Positions 7,433 through 17,141 of a DNA stretch of 64,000 bases are shown piece after piece. The stretch is taken from NCBI GenBank assembly GCA_963665925.1, contig OY762511.1, forward strand, positions 1,674,001-1,738,000, read 5' to 3'. The stretch is from G963665925 sp963665925 (GTDB lineage Bacteria > Bacillota > Clostridia > Peptostreptococcales > Acidaminobacteraceae). Positions within the stretch are counted from its first letter, which is position 1. Each line of letters opens with the position of its first letter. Below the pieces are notes generated by a model. The model had not been told where the DNA came from. It saw only the letters and a program-made list of their open reading frames with translations, and made no database searches. Position numbers and translations under genes: made by a program.

Positions 7433-8910
7433 ATGTTCACCTCTTCGTTAGATGCGGTATTTTGTGCAGTATCCATCAGCGGAAGGGAGATTTCAATTGT
7501 GAGTCCGCCGTATTTTGAAGGCAAGGCACGAATGGTACCTTCATGCTTTTCGACAATTTCTTTGCAGATGGCTAGTCCCAGGCCAGAGCCAGGCTTTTCA
7601 TTCCGTGATTTGTCAAGACGCGTAAATCGATTAAAGATATTTTGCAGTTCTGTCTCAGGAATGCCCAGTCCGTTGTCGCTGATTGAAAAGATAGCTTGTC
7701 CATCGCGAATGATAAAAGAGAAGTCGAGTTTTTTTGAATCATAGTCATTATATTTTATAGCATTTTCAACAATGTTTTTAAACACACGGCGCAGTTTCAT
7801 GGTATCGCCTGAAATAAATTGCTTACCCGTACTACGATCGTCATTGACTATTTGGATTTCAACATCTTCCAACTGATCGAGCATTTCATCAGTTAGATCG
7901 TCAAAAAACGAACCGAGTTCAATTCTGGAAATGCTGAAAACTTCTTCATCTAGATTCAGGCGTGAATATAGGAAGAGGTCTTTTATGAGTTCTTCTGTGT
8001 ACTTAATTGTTTCATGTGATATGCGTATATAGTGTTCCTGTTTATCTGGTGTATCTGCGATCCCATCCAGAATGCCTTCCAGATATCCGCGAACAGTCAT
8101 AATTGGAGTTTTTAGGTCATGACTGAGACTTGATATAAGGAAGCGCCTGTTTTCGTCCAGTTCTTTTTCCTTTTCGAGCGTCATATCCAACCGTGCCTTC
8201 ATCTCATTGAAGGCGACGAGTAAATCTCCAATTTCATCGTTTGGAACATAGTCACTGATTTCCTTCAGGTTATTTTTATCTGAAGATTTAATTTCCTTGT
8301 GAACATGTTGTACCGATTGTCGAATCCTTCTGTAGAACAGTACAATACCAATTAAGGATATGGCTAGGATATTAACAAAAATGAGTCCGCTAACCATGAG
8401 CCCGCGGCGCGTTTCGGCGACGAGTGAATCGGAGACGCTGATCAGGGCGTAAATATCGAACCCGTCTGCGGAGCCGTCATTGATATGCTGATGTGCCAAC
8501 GGCACATAATTGGTGGCTTGCATGAAAGGGCCATAGTCCTCCGGAGAAGATGGGGCTGGCCATGGCAGAATACCTTCTGCGAAACTGGGCAAATTTGTAT
8601 AGCGCTTATCAGAGGTTTGGATGGTGTAGCCCAGCTGTATTGGATTGTTTTCAGTGGGGTGGAGCGTGTTGTTCAGCTGTTCGGAAAGTTGCGCTGCACT
8701 TAAACCGGATTTTTCAGCTGAAATGACCGTTTCGTTAAACTCAAACAAGCGTTCTGCATATCTGTACTGCTGTGTTGTTCCGCTATTTATGAACATCTGG
8801 TCATTCCAGAAAAGTATGCTCTGAAATCCATATTGTATGAAAAATATTATGGTCAGACTTAATAGTGTGATTATCATGAAAACTGACCACATACGCCGTT
8901 TGATTTGCAC
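7429..8910 (-). CDS. Membrane sensor histidine kinase paired with the OmpR-type regulator
   Basis: A 493-residue kinase: an N-terminal transmembrane helix (about 10-32), an extracytoplasmic sensor region of about 130 residues, a second helix (about 165-190), HAMP, a HisKA box with SSLSHDLKTP (His near 265) and an HATPase domain with SDNGLGIP and GSGLGLAI. It autophosphorylates and passes phosphate to the regulator encoded by the overlapping downstream gene. The GTG start at 8910 has AGGAGGG seven bases upstream. The gap to the preceding adaptor gene is 11 bp, which places it in the efflux operon. Confidence 0.94.
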   Translation of the reverse strand: MQIKRRMWSVFMIITLLSLTIIFFIQYGFQSILFWNDQMFINSGTTQQYRYAERLFEFNETVISAEKSGLSAAQLSEQLNNTLHPTENNPIQLGYTIQTSDKRYTNLPSFAEGILPWPAPSSPEDYGPFMQATNYVPLAHQHINDGSADGFDIYALISVSDSLVAETRRGLMVSGLIFVNILAISLIGIVLFYRRIRQSVQHVHKEIKSSDKNNLKEISDYVPNDEIGDLLVAFNEMKARLDMTLEKEKELDENRRFLISSLSHDLKTPIMTVRGYLEGILDGIADTPDKQEHYIRISHETIKYTEELIKDLFLYSRLNLDEEVFSISRIELGSFFDDLTDEMLDQLEDVEIQIVNDDRSTGKQFISGDTMKLRRVFKNIVENAIKYNDYDSKKLDFSFIIRDGQAIFSISDNGLGIPETELQNIFNRFTRLDKSRNEKPGSGLGLAICKEIVEKHEGTIRALPSKYGGLTIEISLPLMDTAQNTASNEEVNI

Positions 8911-8921
8911 GATACGCCCTC

Positions 8922-9995
8922 CTAGTAGGAAATGATTTTTTCACCTTCGAACAGCTTGTGCTGTCCCTCTACGACAAGTCTTTCGCCATCCTGCAGTGTG
9001 CCGCGGACGATTGTGTTGCTGCCCTCATATTTCAAGATTTCAATGGTGCGTGCTTCCGCAGTGTCATCATTTGCTACGAAAACCATGTCAAATTCACCGC
9101 TGTGAATGATGGTGTCATTTGGGACGGCGTATACATTTTCGAGAAGTTCATACGGAATGGAAACCTCCGCAAATACGCCACTCCTCAGGGTCCCGTTATC
9201 TGATGACGCTACACGCATCTGAGCGCCAAGGCCGTTCGTCTCGAAGTTTATATGTTGAATGGTTCCATCAAATGTACCCATTTCAGTCTCAATTGTTACG
9301 TGGTCTCCTTTTTCAACAACATTTGCCACACGAAGGGGCACGCTGAACTCAATAGTTTTCAAAGAGCTTTTTGCTATGGAAATATCGCTGCCAGAACTTT
9401 TCTCACCGACAAGACTTGTGATGTCTGCGATAACACCATCCGTAGGTGATACAACGCGTAGGTACGCATTGAACTCTTCCTGCTGAGCCAGCAGAGTTTC
9501 TAGGTTATTGTTAGCACTCTTGAGATCATTTTGTGCCTGACTCAGATTGAGATCGGATGCGTTTACATCGTATTCTGATACGGCTCCAGCATCGTAAAGC
9601 ACATGTGCAGAAGCATTGCTTTCCAAGCGCTGTACGTAAATCTGTTGGGCTATATTTGCTGCGTTTTGTGCACTTGAAATCTGATTGCTGAGTTGTGTTT
9701 CAGATGCGCTATACGTGAGTGTCATCAGGACATCACCAGTGTGTACTTCATCACCGACAGAGACATATAGAGCATCAATGGTTGCACCGCTTTGTCCACC
9801 TACTTCAATTATACCTTCTGATTGGGTATATCCAAATACATGATAATCATTTTCGCGCGTTATATGTTCAATCAGTTGTGTTTTAATAGGGGTTCCCTGA
9901 ATTTCCTGCGCATCCGCTTCTTTTGCGGACAGTGTGCATCCCATCATCAGGCTAGAGAGTGCTAGGGTTAGTATACCCAGTTTAATGATTCGCAT
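8922..9995 (-). CDS. RND efflux periplasmic adaptor (membrane-fusion) lipoprotein
   Basis: A 357-residue HlyD/AcrA-type adaptor. The signal peptide ends in a lipobox, LMMGC, with the lipidated Cys at residue 20. The biotinyl-lipoyl-like halves (GGQSGATIDALYVSVGDEV near the N-terminus) flank a predicted coiled-coil hairpin, followed by a beta-barrel. The ATG at 9995 has GAAGGAGAAG just upstream. It overlaps the pump gene by 14 bp. Adaptors of this family connect the pump to the envelope; a Firmicute lacks an outer-membrane exit duct, so how this pump exports is open. Confidence 0.92.
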   Translation of the reverse strand: MRIIKLGILTLALSSLMMGCTLSAKEADAQEIQGTPIKTQLIEHITRENDYHVFGYTQSEGIIEVGGQSGATIDALYVSVGDEVHTGDVLMTLTYSASETQLSNQISSAQNAANIAQQIYVQRLESNASAHVLYDAGAVSEYDVNASDLNLSQAQNDLKSANNNLETLLAQQEEFNAYLRVVSPTDGVIADITSLVGEKSSGSDISIAKSSLKTIEFSVPLRVANVVEKGDHVTIETEMGTFDGTIQHINFETNGLGAQMRVASSDNGTLRSGVFAEVSIPYELLENVYAVPNDTIIHSGEFDMVFVANDDTAEARTIEILKYEGSNTIVRGTLQDGERLVVEGQHKLFEGEKIISY

Positions 9996-12900
9996 ATTCA
10001 ACTTCTCCTTCTTTTGTGTCTTGAGCAGTTTTAAATTGATTGACGAGTTTCGTGACAAGCTCAGTCGCCACGTCCAGTTCCTTGTAGAAAATTGGAATGA
10101 GGATTAGCGTCAGCAGCGTTGCTATTGAAAGGCCAAATACCAGCGTATATCCGATTTCAGAGTAAAACTCGCTGCCTATTGCCAGTGGCAGAATACCGCC
10201 GACTGTAGTCATGGTTGCTACGAAAACCGGAATCATTCTGCTTTCGCAAGCTGACAGGAGGGCTTCATCAGTGGACATTTTGTTTTTGTTCTGATTGGCA
10301 AATTCAATAAGTACAATTGAGTCGTTTACGACAATACCCACCAGTGAGATCAATCCGATGAAGGCAAAGAGGCCGAAGGTTTTTCCCATAATGGCTAGAC
10401 CAAAGCATGCGCCAGCAACACCAAACGGAACAGACAGCAGAATAACAAAAGGCTGTGTGAAGGAATTGAACTGGAATGCAAGAACCATGTAAACCAGGAA
10501 TACGGCCAGAATCATATTTCTCTTCAGTTCATCAAAAGATTCCTGCAGGTCTTCCATCGTTCCGCCAACGCTTAATGAAACATCTGAGTCGCCGTAGTTT
10601 TCGTGGAAAAGATCCGTAAGTGCGCTGTAAAGCTGTGCACTGTCCGCCTGCGGCGTATAGCTGAATGACATATTGACCTGATAGTCTCCATTTTCTCTAA
10701 GAATTTCAGATGCACCCTGTTGTACCTTTAACTCAGCGATTGTACCCAGCTGAATGATTGAGTCGCCCGATACGGAAACCGGGAGCATTTTCAATTGCTC
10801 AATATCGCTGCTTCTGCTGTCGGCAGGGCGCAGGACGATATCGGTATCCTCGACGATCTCTGTGTCCAGTATTGTTTCGAAAAGCATACTGTTTATTGTC
10901 TCACTGATTGTGCTTTCGTTCAGTCCAAGCGCTTCAATCTTGTTGCTGTTCAGGTCGATAATCACTTCCTGAGGGCCATCCATATAATCTGAAGTAACGG
11001 ACTGTATGCCTTCAATTTCATGCGCGGCTTCAGCAAAGGCGCTGTATACCTGTGTAAGTTCTGAGCGGTCGTCAGAAGTCAGTTTAATATCAATCGTGCT
11101 GCTGTTTTGCGGTGACAGTGTCGTCAGCGAAATATCAAAGTCAGCGCCTGGAATGCTTTGGAGTTCTGTACTCAGCAGTTCTGTAAACTCAGTTGAGTGC
11201 AAGCTGCGCTGATCTTTGTTTACCAGGTTAAAACCAATATTTGCCTCATTGTCGCCGTCATTCAGGTCAAAAACGTAATTTTTGATTTCATCGTGTGCAG
11301 CCAGAACAACTTGAACACGCTGAAGGATTTCATTTGTTGCAGCTCGGGTTTGTTCAGCAGGTAGCTGAACGCTGATTTCATAGTTTGTTTCGTCAGTAGA
11401 CGGCATCATTTGAATGCCGACGATGCCTGTCGCAACCAGCATGAAAGCGCTGAGCAGTACTGCGAAGGCAACCACAACCACGATAATACGCTTTGCGCGG
11501 CTTTTGAGCAGTGCAGTCATGAACTGGACATAGTGGCGCTTTAAGCCTTTTTCACTGCCGCGCTCTGCTTTAAAGAGTTTGTAGTACATGATGCCTGTAA
11601 ACAACAGGGTTGCAATGAAGGTTACAAGACGGATCTCACCTGAAACGCGGAATGCGAAGAGGGAAAGGATCGCCACTGCAGCCACGGAGAGTTGTTTTGC
11701 CAGCTTTGTGGGTTCGTTCTTCACTGCGCCAGTGTGCATGAAGACCTTGCAGAGTGCTGGTGTAAAAAGCACTGAGGTTACGAACGACGAAAGGATGGCA
11801 ATAATGACCGTCTGAGGCAGAACCTTCAGGAATTCCCCTAGAATACCTGCCGGTTGCAGCAGGGGAACAAAGGCTGAAACGGTAGTCATGGTTGCAGCGA
11901 ATACAGCAAGAGCAACCTGGTTGGTGCCTTCCAAAATGCTGTCGTCCAGATTGCCGGAATGTTTCATTTTATCTACAATGTTTTCAATGACCACAATGGT
12001 GCTGTCTACCAGCATGCCGAGAGAAATAATCAGTGCAGCAAGTGAAATCGTATTAAAGGTCATGTCCAGTGCATTCATGGCGAAAATACTGATCATCAGA
12101 GAAATCGGAATAGCCAGGGATGCAATGAAGGATTCGCGCAATCCAATGAAAATGAACAGGACTACGATAACAATAGCAAGGCCGGAAGAGGCGTTGTTCA
12201 GAACTTCCTGCAGCTTAAACTCGACTTCGACGCCGCGGTCCTTGAAAATATCGAGCTGAATCTGGCTGTTTTCCAGGCTTATGGCAGCTTCGTCGAGATA
12301 GGTGCGCGCAGTAGATGCCGTTTTTGAAATATCGGCGTCTTCTGCAGCATTGACCACCAGCTTCAACGCTGCATGCATGGTGTCGTCTGAGCCAGAAATA
12401 TAGTTTTCTCCTTCAAGGTAGTTTTTTTCAATATAGATATCTGCGACATCCGAAAGATATACCGTTCCAGAATTGGATGTGAGTTCGATGTTTTTAATTT
12501 CATCCAGACTGGCATCACGCGCCGCTGTTCGGACACGCACGTTCAGGTTTCCGATTTCCTTTGTGCCAAGGGGTGTAGTGCTGAATGTGTTTTCAATAAT
12601 GCGCTCAAAGCTGGTGAATGAAACACCTGCAAGCTGAAGCTGTGTGGGGTCGAATTCAATGATAATCTGGTCTTCAAGACCGCCGTATACATCGACAGTT
12701 TCAACACCGTCAAGATCCTCAAGATCATTTTGAAGATCCTCTGCAACAGACTGGAGTGCATCCAGTGACTGGGGGCCGCTCAAATAGGCAATGACGGCTG
12801 TTGTATCTTCGATTGAAGCGATAGATACAACTGGTGATTGGGCATCTTCTGGCAAATTGGATGCGGCAGCATTGACAGCATCTTCAACGTCCTTTAGTTT

Positions 12901-13227
12901 CTCATCCTCGTCAACCTGCATATTGAACTCTAGGGTAATCAAACCGTAGCTTTCCATAGCACTGGCGGAATAGGTCTGTATGCCACTAACATTGCGAATG
13001 CTTGGCTCCAGAATGTCAATAATCTGTTTGTCCACTTCTTGCGGTGATGCGCCTGGATAGGTGACCCCAACCGTGATGGTTTTCAGGCTAACCTGAGGCT
13101 GGTCCTCGCGGTGCATGCTGTTATAAGCTGAAGAACTAAGCAGTGTCAGCAGCATGAGCAGAAGGAGTGCCAGTTTGACGCGTTTCATAATATATCCTGC
13201 GAGTTTTCCAAAGATATTTAGCTTCAT
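9982..13227 (-). CDS. RND-family efflux transporter (AcrB/MMPL-type)
   Basis: A 1081-residue inner-membrane proton-driven pump with two tandem halves. Each half has an N-terminal helix, a large extracytoplasmic loop (the first starts after SAYNSMHREDQPQ) and a six-helix bundle. The conserved helix-4 region LIISLGMLVDSTIVVIEN is present, and the second half has the matching GIVVNDSIVLIEF. The ATG at 13227 is chosen because AAAGGAAAGGA lies just upstream; an ATG at 13260 has no ribosome site. First gene of a four-gene operon (pump, adaptor, kinase, regulator). The substrate is not readable; drugs, lipids or detergents are typical. Confidence 0.95.
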   Translation of the reverse strand: MKLNIFGKLAGYIMKRVKLALLLLMLLTLLSSSAYNSMHREDQPQVSLKTITVGVTYPGASPQEVDKQIIDILEPSIRNVSGIQTYSASAMESYGLITLEFNMQVDEDEKLKDVEDAVNAAASNLPEDAQSPVVSIASIEDTTAVIAYLSGPQSLDALQSVAEDLQNDLEDLDGVETVDVYGGLEDQIIIEFDPTQLQLAGVSFTSFERIIENTFSTTPLGTKEIGNLNVRVRTAARDASLDEIKNIELTSNSGTVYLSDVADIYIEKNYLEGENYISGSDDTMHAALKLVVNAAEDADISKTASTARTYLDEAAISLENSQIQLDIFKDRGVEVEFKLQEVLNNASSGLAIVIVVLFIFIGLRESFIASLAIPISLMISIFAMNALDMTFNTISLAALIISLGMLVDSTIVVIENIVDKMKHSGNLDDSILEGTNQVALAVFAATMTTVSAFVPLLQPAGILGEFLKVLPQTVIIAILSSFVTSVLFTPALCKVFMHTGAVKNEPTKLAKQLSVAAVAILSLFAFRVSGEIRLVTFIATLLFTGIMYYKLFKAERGSEKGLKRHYVQFMTALLKSRAKRIIVVVVAFAVLLSAFMLVATGIVGIQMMPSTDETNYEISVQLPAEQTRAATNEILQRVQVVLAAHDEIKNYVFDLNDGDNEANIGFNLVNKDQRSLHSTEFTELLSTELQSIPGADFDISLTTLSPQNSSTIDIKLTSDDRSELTQVYSAFAEAAHEIEGIQSVTSDYMDGPQEVIIDLNSNKIEALGLNESTISETINSMLFETILDTEIVEDTDIVLRPADSRSSDIEQLKMLPVSVSGDSIIQLGTIAELKVQQGASEILRENGDYQVNMSFSYTPQADSAQLYSALTDLFHENYGDSDVSLSVGGTMEDLQESFDELKRNMILAVFLVYMVLAFQFNSFTQPFVILLSVPFGVAGACFGLAIMGKTFGLFAFIGLISLVGIVVNDSIVLIEFANQNKNKMSTDEALLSACESRMIPVFVATMTTVGGILPLAIGSEFYSEIGYTLVFGLSIATLLTLILIPIFYKELDVATELVTKLVNQFKTAQDTKEGEVEYANH

Positions 13228-13376
13228 GTATTTGATTTCCTTTCCTTTGCGTTTGCCCATACTATATCAAGTGAATTTTAAAATATCCGGCAAACTCTTT
13301 TAACAAAGTCGGTAGAGATTATTAAGAAAAAATGAACACCGTGTATTGCGACGGTCATACGCTTTAAAAAAGGAAT

Positions 13377-13414
13377 AAAAAAAACAGCAAGGGAATATTT
13401 AATTCCATCGCTGC
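13377..13414 (-). terminator. Terminator downstream of the 81-residue gene (minus strand)
   Basis: On the minus strand AGCAGCGATGGAAT pairs imperfectly with ATTCCCTTGCTGTT and is followed by eight T residues. It also separates the pump promoter region from read-through. Confidence 0.65.
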
Positions 13415-13506
13415 TTATAATGAGTTTACATTATCAGTGCAGGTGTTGCTTTAGTGCGTTAAGACTGGAATGTCTTAAATGATTGCGTATGTTGTATACA
13501 AATAGA

Positions 13507-13524
13507 TAACAAATTCTTAACAAA
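13507..13524. promoter_or_regulatory. 11-bp-spaced direct repeats TAACAAA, candidate response-regulator box
   Basis: TAACAAA occurs at 13507-13513 and 13518-13524, exactly one helical turn apart, and again at 13301-13307 and 13546-13552. OmpR/PhoB-family regulators usually bind direct repeats with an 11-bp period, and the efflux operon that starts at 13227 encodes one. Nothing else is apparent in the 13228-13564 gap besides the terminator-like hairpin. Confidence 0.4.
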
Positions 13525-13564
13525 GTTGAATTGTTCAAATATTTGTAACAAAAGGCTGTTATAA

Positions 13565-13810
13565 TTACTTTGGAAGAAAACCTTTTCCTAGGTATTTACG
13601 GATATCTTCCGGATCACTGAAGCTATCAATAAGCATTTCCTTATCTGTTTCTTCAAAGTAGACGAGGATTTCGGCTTTTCCTTCTAGGAAGGCCTTTTGG
13701 ACAGTCGATTCCTTCACCTCTCGAATCTTGTCCTTGTGATGCTTGATTTTTTGAAAAGTCTTCGTATAGTAGCTGCCGAACAGGCTGATAACTTTTGTAT
13801 ATTGGTTCAT
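13565..13810 (-). CDS. Unrecognised 81-residue protein
   Basis: A small charged cytosolic protein, Lys-rich in the first half (KIKHHKDKIREVKES) and acidic in the second (YFEETDKEMLIDSFSDPEDI). No domain is recognised. The ATG at 13810 has GGAGG eight bases upstream; a GTG at 13819 overlaps that site. It is monocistronic and diverges from the UspA-like gene. The good ribosome site and a downstream terminator support a real gene. Confidence 0.65.
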   Translation of the reverse strand: MNQYTKVISLFGSYYTKTFQKIKHHKDKIREVKESTVQKAFLEGKAEILVYFEETDKEMLIDSFSDPEDIRKYLGKGFLPK

Positions 13811-13919
13811 GTTGTACACCTCCGATTAAAACACTGATTGGCTGTAACCAGTATAACATGGGAAAGGACTTAAACTAAAGCCATATGAGAATTTTCATTG
13901 AGGTTCTGTTCCGCGGGAA

Positions 13920-13948
13920 TTGACATCGATATGACTATACGGTAATAT
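13920..13948 (+). promoter_or_regulatory. SigmaA-type promoter of the UspA-like gene
   Basis: TTGACA (13920-13925), a 17-bp spacer and TAATAT (13943-13948). This is 52 bp upstream of the start codon. Confidence 0.75.
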
Positions 13949-13999
13949 ATTGACTTGTACGGGTCTAAATGTGGAGATCGCACTGAAAGGGGATCGGTC

Positions 14000-14410
14000 A
14001 TGGACAGCAGCAAGAAAATAATGGTTTGCGTAACTCAGCAGAAGTCATGCGAACGTCTAATAGAAAAAGGAATGGAGTTCATTACGAGCGAAGAGGATGA
14101 ACTGCATGTCATCCATGTTGTTAAGGAAAACTGGAAGTATTTCGGTCAGCTCAAGGAAGCAGATGCATTAGAGTACCTGTTTGAGGTTTCCAAAACGCAT
14201 GGCGCAAGCCTGACAGTAAAGAAGGCAACGGATATTGATGAGAGCCTAAGCGATTTTGCACAAAAAAATGATATCGATACGATCGTCATGGGTGAATCGC
14301 TGGAACCGTCAGCACAGCAAAATATGATAAAGCGGCTCCAGAAAAAAACTTCAAAGCGCGTGCGTTTCAACATCGTTCCTTTTGAAGATATGACGGATAA
14401 AGTCGGTTAG
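14000..14410 (+). CDS. Stand-alone universal stress (KdpD-USP-like) protein
   Basis: A 136-residue single-domain protein resembling the universal stress protein module found in KdpD kinases. The N-terminal strand IMVCVTQQKSCERLIEKG corresponds to the VCV..SSERLIR pattern of KdpD, followed by LHVIHVVKEN. The C-terminal half has the usual DTIVMGES strand but no clear GxxGxS nucleotide loop, so ATP binding is doubtful. The ATG at 14000 has AAAGGGGA upstream. It may modulate potassium or stress signalling; this is inference from the family only. Confidence 0.7.
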   Translation: MDSSKKIMVCVTQQKSCERLIEKGMEFITSEEDELHVIHVVKENWKYFGQLKEADALEYLFEVSKTHGASLTVKKATDIDESLSDFAQKNDIDTIVMGESLEPSAQQNMIKRLQKKTSKRVRFNIVPFEDMTDKVG

Positions 14411-14444
14411 AAAATAGAGCCTGTCGATGCTATTGGCAACCTGT

Positions 14445-14471
14445 AACCCCAGTATTTATACTGGGGTTTTA
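14445..14471 (+). terminator. Terminator after the UspA-like gene
   Basis: Perfect AACCCCAGTAT/ATACTGGGGTT hairpin followed by TTTT. Confidence 0.88.
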
Positions 14472-14538
14472 TAGTGAACAATTTTATGGGGTATGATATG
14501 ATATACGAGGAACAGAAAGCGTTAGTAAGGAGTAATAT

Positions 14539-15486
14539 GTGAGATACAACACCTATGCAAATTACCTTAAAACCAAGTATGGTGAAAAGGTCTATAAAAT
14601 ACCGGTCAACCTGCCGCTGACTTGTCCCAATAGGGATGGCAGTGCAGGCAGTGGCGGCTGTACATTCTGCGGAGATGTGGGAACAGGATTTGAAGCCCAG
14701 TGCAACACCCTGTCCATAAGGGCGCAGATGGAAAAGAATATTGCACATATACAGAAGCGCTATAAGGCCAATAAGTATATTGCCTACTTTCAGAATTTCA
14801 CCAACACCTACATGCCCCTTGATCAGTTCAAAGAGAGCCTTGAAGAGGCCTGTATAGACAATGTGGTGGAAATCAGTGTGTCAACCCGCCCAGACTGTGT
14901 CAATGAGGCTTATCTGGATGTTCTTGACGAGATTTCGAAGACCTTCGGCCTTGAAATATCTGTAGAACTGGGTCTGCAATCAGTGAATCCTATTTCGCTC
15001 AGAGAAATCAATCGGGGCCATTCACTCGCCGAGTGGGTCGATGCGGTCAGAAGGATTCAGGCAAGAGGATTCGAGTGTTGTACGCACCTGATTCTCAATC
15101 TGCCCTGGGATGACACCATCCATACCGATGAAGCCGCACGCCTTATGACTGCCATGGGTGTGAAGCATGTCAAATTGCATTCGCTTTATATTTTGAGGGA
15201 AACGGTGATGGGCCATGCCTATGAAGCTGGTGAGATAAAGCTCATTGGATTTGATGCGTACGTAGAACGTGTCGTGCGTTTTATCAGACTGCTTGGTGAT
15301 GATGTGATCATTCACCGAATAGCAGGACGCGCGCCAGAGGAAGAAACACTCTTCTGCAACTGGAACAAGTCGTGGTGGCTCATAAAGGAAGCCATAGAAT
15401 CCGAACTGGATGCACTTGATGCCAAGCAGGGGGACATGTGTGACTACTTAAACGGAAAAGCTGTGCAGAAATTTGTTCAGAGTTAA
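14539..15486 (+). CDS. Radical SAM protein of the YtqA/YhcC family (TIGR01212)
   Basis: A 315-residue radical SAM enzyme. The cluster-binding Cys residues are in CPNRDGSAGSGGCTFCG, with an insertion relative to the simple CxxxCxxC pattern that is typical of this family. Conserved VSTRPDCVN and ELGLQSVN segments follow. The GTG start at 14539 has AAGGAGT seven bases upstream. The function of the family is not firmly known; a role in RNA or tRNA modification has been suspected. It overlaps the following HAD gene region and probably forms an operon with it and relQ. Confidence 0.88.
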   Translation: MRYNTYANYLKTKYGEKVYKIPVNLPLTCPNRDGSAGSGGCTFCGDVGTGFEAQCNTLSIRAQMEKNIAHIQKRYKANKYIAYFQNFTNTYMPLDQFKESLEEACIDNVVEISVSTRPDCVNEAYLDVLDEISKTFGLEISVELGLQSVNPISLREINRGHSLAEWVDAVRRIQARGFECCTHLILNLPWDDTIHTDEAARLMTAMGVKHVKLHSLYILRETVMGHAYEAGEIKLIGFDAYVERVVRFIRLLGDDVIIHRIAGRAPEEETLFCNWNKSWWLIKEAIESELDALDAKQGDMCDYLNGKAVQKFVQS

Positions 15487-15517
15487 TGGAGAATATTGTA
15501 TAATAGAGGTGAAGCTC

Positions 15518-16195
15518 TTGAATATACTGCTGATTTGGGATATTGACGGAACACTTATAAATTGCAAGGGTGTAGGCAGAAAGGCAATGAATGCTGCCTT
15601 CGAACGCATCTATGGTGTGAAAAGCGGATTTGACCGTGTATCCATGGCTGGACGTCTTGATGAATGTATTGTGAAAGACGCCATGGAACAGCATAATGTA
15701 CAAAATAGAGATATGGACAATTTCTATAACACATATGCAAGCACCCTGCTCGAGCAGATGGAGATTCATAAGCCATATGTCCACGAGGGCGTGATTGAAG
15801 TTCTGGAAGAAACCGCAAGGTCGGGTCGTGTAATCAACGCAGTCGGTACGGGAAACTGTAAGGTCGGTGCCGATATGAAGCTTGAGTTTACAGGACTGAA
15901 CCACTTCATGAAACTTGGCGGGTACGGCAGCGACCATACTCTGCGCGCAGAGCTTATACGCGATGTCATTGGAAAATCTGAAAGCATGCTGGGAAGGGCA
16001 CTCGACCCAGATCAAATATTTGTTGTAGGGGATACCCCGCGGGATGTCCGCGCTGGAAAAGACAACGGTGTGAAGACCATTGCACTGCTTACCGGCGGCT
16101 ACACGCGCGAGGAGCTTGAAATGTATGGACCAGACTTTGTGCTGACTTCCTTACAGGATAAGAACGCGTTCTATAGGGCGATAAGACTTAAATAA
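15518..16195 (+). CDS. HAD-superfamily phosphatase (phosphoglycolate phosphatase-like)
   Basis: A 225-residue HAD hydrolase. Motif I is IWDIDGT (nucleophile Asp8, acid Asp10), motif II lies near VGTGNCK and motif IV is VGDTPRDVRAG. A helical cap between motifs I and II places it in the subfamily IA group with phosphoglycolate and pyrophosphate phosphatases. The TTG at 15518 with AGAGGTG upstream gives a start immediately before motif I; a GTG at 15509 is an alternative. The substrate is unassigned. Confidence 0.85.
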   Translation: MNILLIWDIDGTLINCKGVGRKAMNAAFERIYGVKSGFDRVSMAGRLDECIVKDAMEQHNVQNRDMDNFYNTYASTLLEQMEIHKPYVHEGVIEVLEETARSGRVINAVGTGNCKVGADMKLEFTGLNHFMKLGGYGSDHTLRAELIRDVIGKSESMLGRALDPDQIFVVGDTPRDVRAGKDNGVKTIALLTGGYTREELEMYGPDFVLTSLQDKNAFYRAIRLK

Positions 16196-16241
16196 TCTGT
16201 ATAAGGGCATTGCAGGACATGTCATATCAGGGGGAATCATT

Positions 16242-17063
16242 GTGAATCAAATCAGAGAGTGGAAAAAGGTACTTATACCTTATGAACAAGCTGTTGAGGA
16301 ACTTAAGATAAAATTTAAGGCAATTCGTAAGCAGTACAGGGATGTCAGCGAGTATTCGCCTATTGAGTTTGTAACAGGCAGGGTAAAAAAGATATCCAGT
16401 ATTCTTGAAAAATCAAAGAGACGCAGTATTCCTGAGGACAAAATTGAAGAGCTTATGGAGGATATTGCAGGGATTCGCATCATGTGTCAGTTCCGGGACG
16501 ATATCTACAAGGTGGTAGAGCTGATACGCGCCCGTGACGGCAAAGATTTGAATATTGTCTACGAAAAGGACTATATTTCAAACCCAAAGGTGAGTGGCTA
16601 TAAAAGCTATCATATCATTATTCAGTATCCTGTCCAAACAGCGCTTGGAAACCAGACCATACTGGCTGAAATCCAGATACGTACCCTGGCAATGAACTTC
16701 TGGGCAACCATAGAGCATTCACTCAATTACAAATATAAAGACAACATTCCTGAGAATGTTAAAAATAGACTTAGAAAATCAGCAGAAGCCGCTTCGAATC
16801 TTGATGAGGAGATGTGTGAAATCAGAAATGAAATCATCAATGCTCAGCTCATGTTCGAAGAGAAGTCAAACATTGTGTTTGATATTACCAACAACATTCA
16901 GCTGCTTCATATTGCAGGACAGCAGGAGTTGGCTTATGTATTCCAGGAACGTTTCGACCAGATTTGGGATTCTTCATCTGTGGACGATCTTGCAAATCTT
17001 CTGGCAGACATAAAGGCAGAGATGCCTAGATATCAGATTTTCGGCCCCGACGAGGCTGAATAG
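16242..17063 (+). CDS. relQ: Small alarmone synthetase, RelQ/YjbM type
   Basis: A 273-residue single-domain (p)ppGpp synthetase. It transfers pyrophosphate from ATP to GDP or GTP and lacks the HD hydrolase, TGS and ACT domains of long RelA/SpoT proteins. The RelQ subgroup is indicated by the N-terminal LIPYEQAVEELKIK and SPIEFVTGRVKK segments; catalytic segments DIAGIRIMCQF, KVSGYKSYH and AEIQIRTLAMNFW are intact. It is somewhat longer than Bacillus YjbM because of a C-terminal helical extension. The GTG start at 16242 follows AGGGGGA. Last gene of the YtqA-HAD-relQ run. Confidence 0.93.
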   Translation: MNQIREWKKVLIPYEQAVEELKIKFKAIRKQYRDVSEYSPIEFVTGRVKKISSILEKSKRRSIPEDKIEELMEDIAGIRIMCQFRDDIYKVVELIRARDGKDLNIVYEKDYISNPKVSGYKSYHIIIQYPVQTALGNQTILAEIQIRTLAMNFWATIEHSLNYKYKDNIPENVKNRLRKSAEAASNLDEEMCEIRNEIINAQLMFEEKSNIVFDITNNIQLLHIAGQQELAYVFQERFDQIWDSSSVDDLANLLADIKAEMPRYQIFGPDEAE

Positions 17064-17081
17064 ACATCAATGAGAGATGAG

Positions 17082-17110
17082 CCCGGTGGATTCAAACACC
17101 GGGTTGTTTT
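17082..17110 (+). terminator. Terminator after relQ
   Basis: CCCGGTG/CACCGGG stem with TTGTTTT. Confidence 0.85.
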
Positions 17111-17141
17111 ATGAATGTATTTGAAAGTAAAGAGGTAGAGT

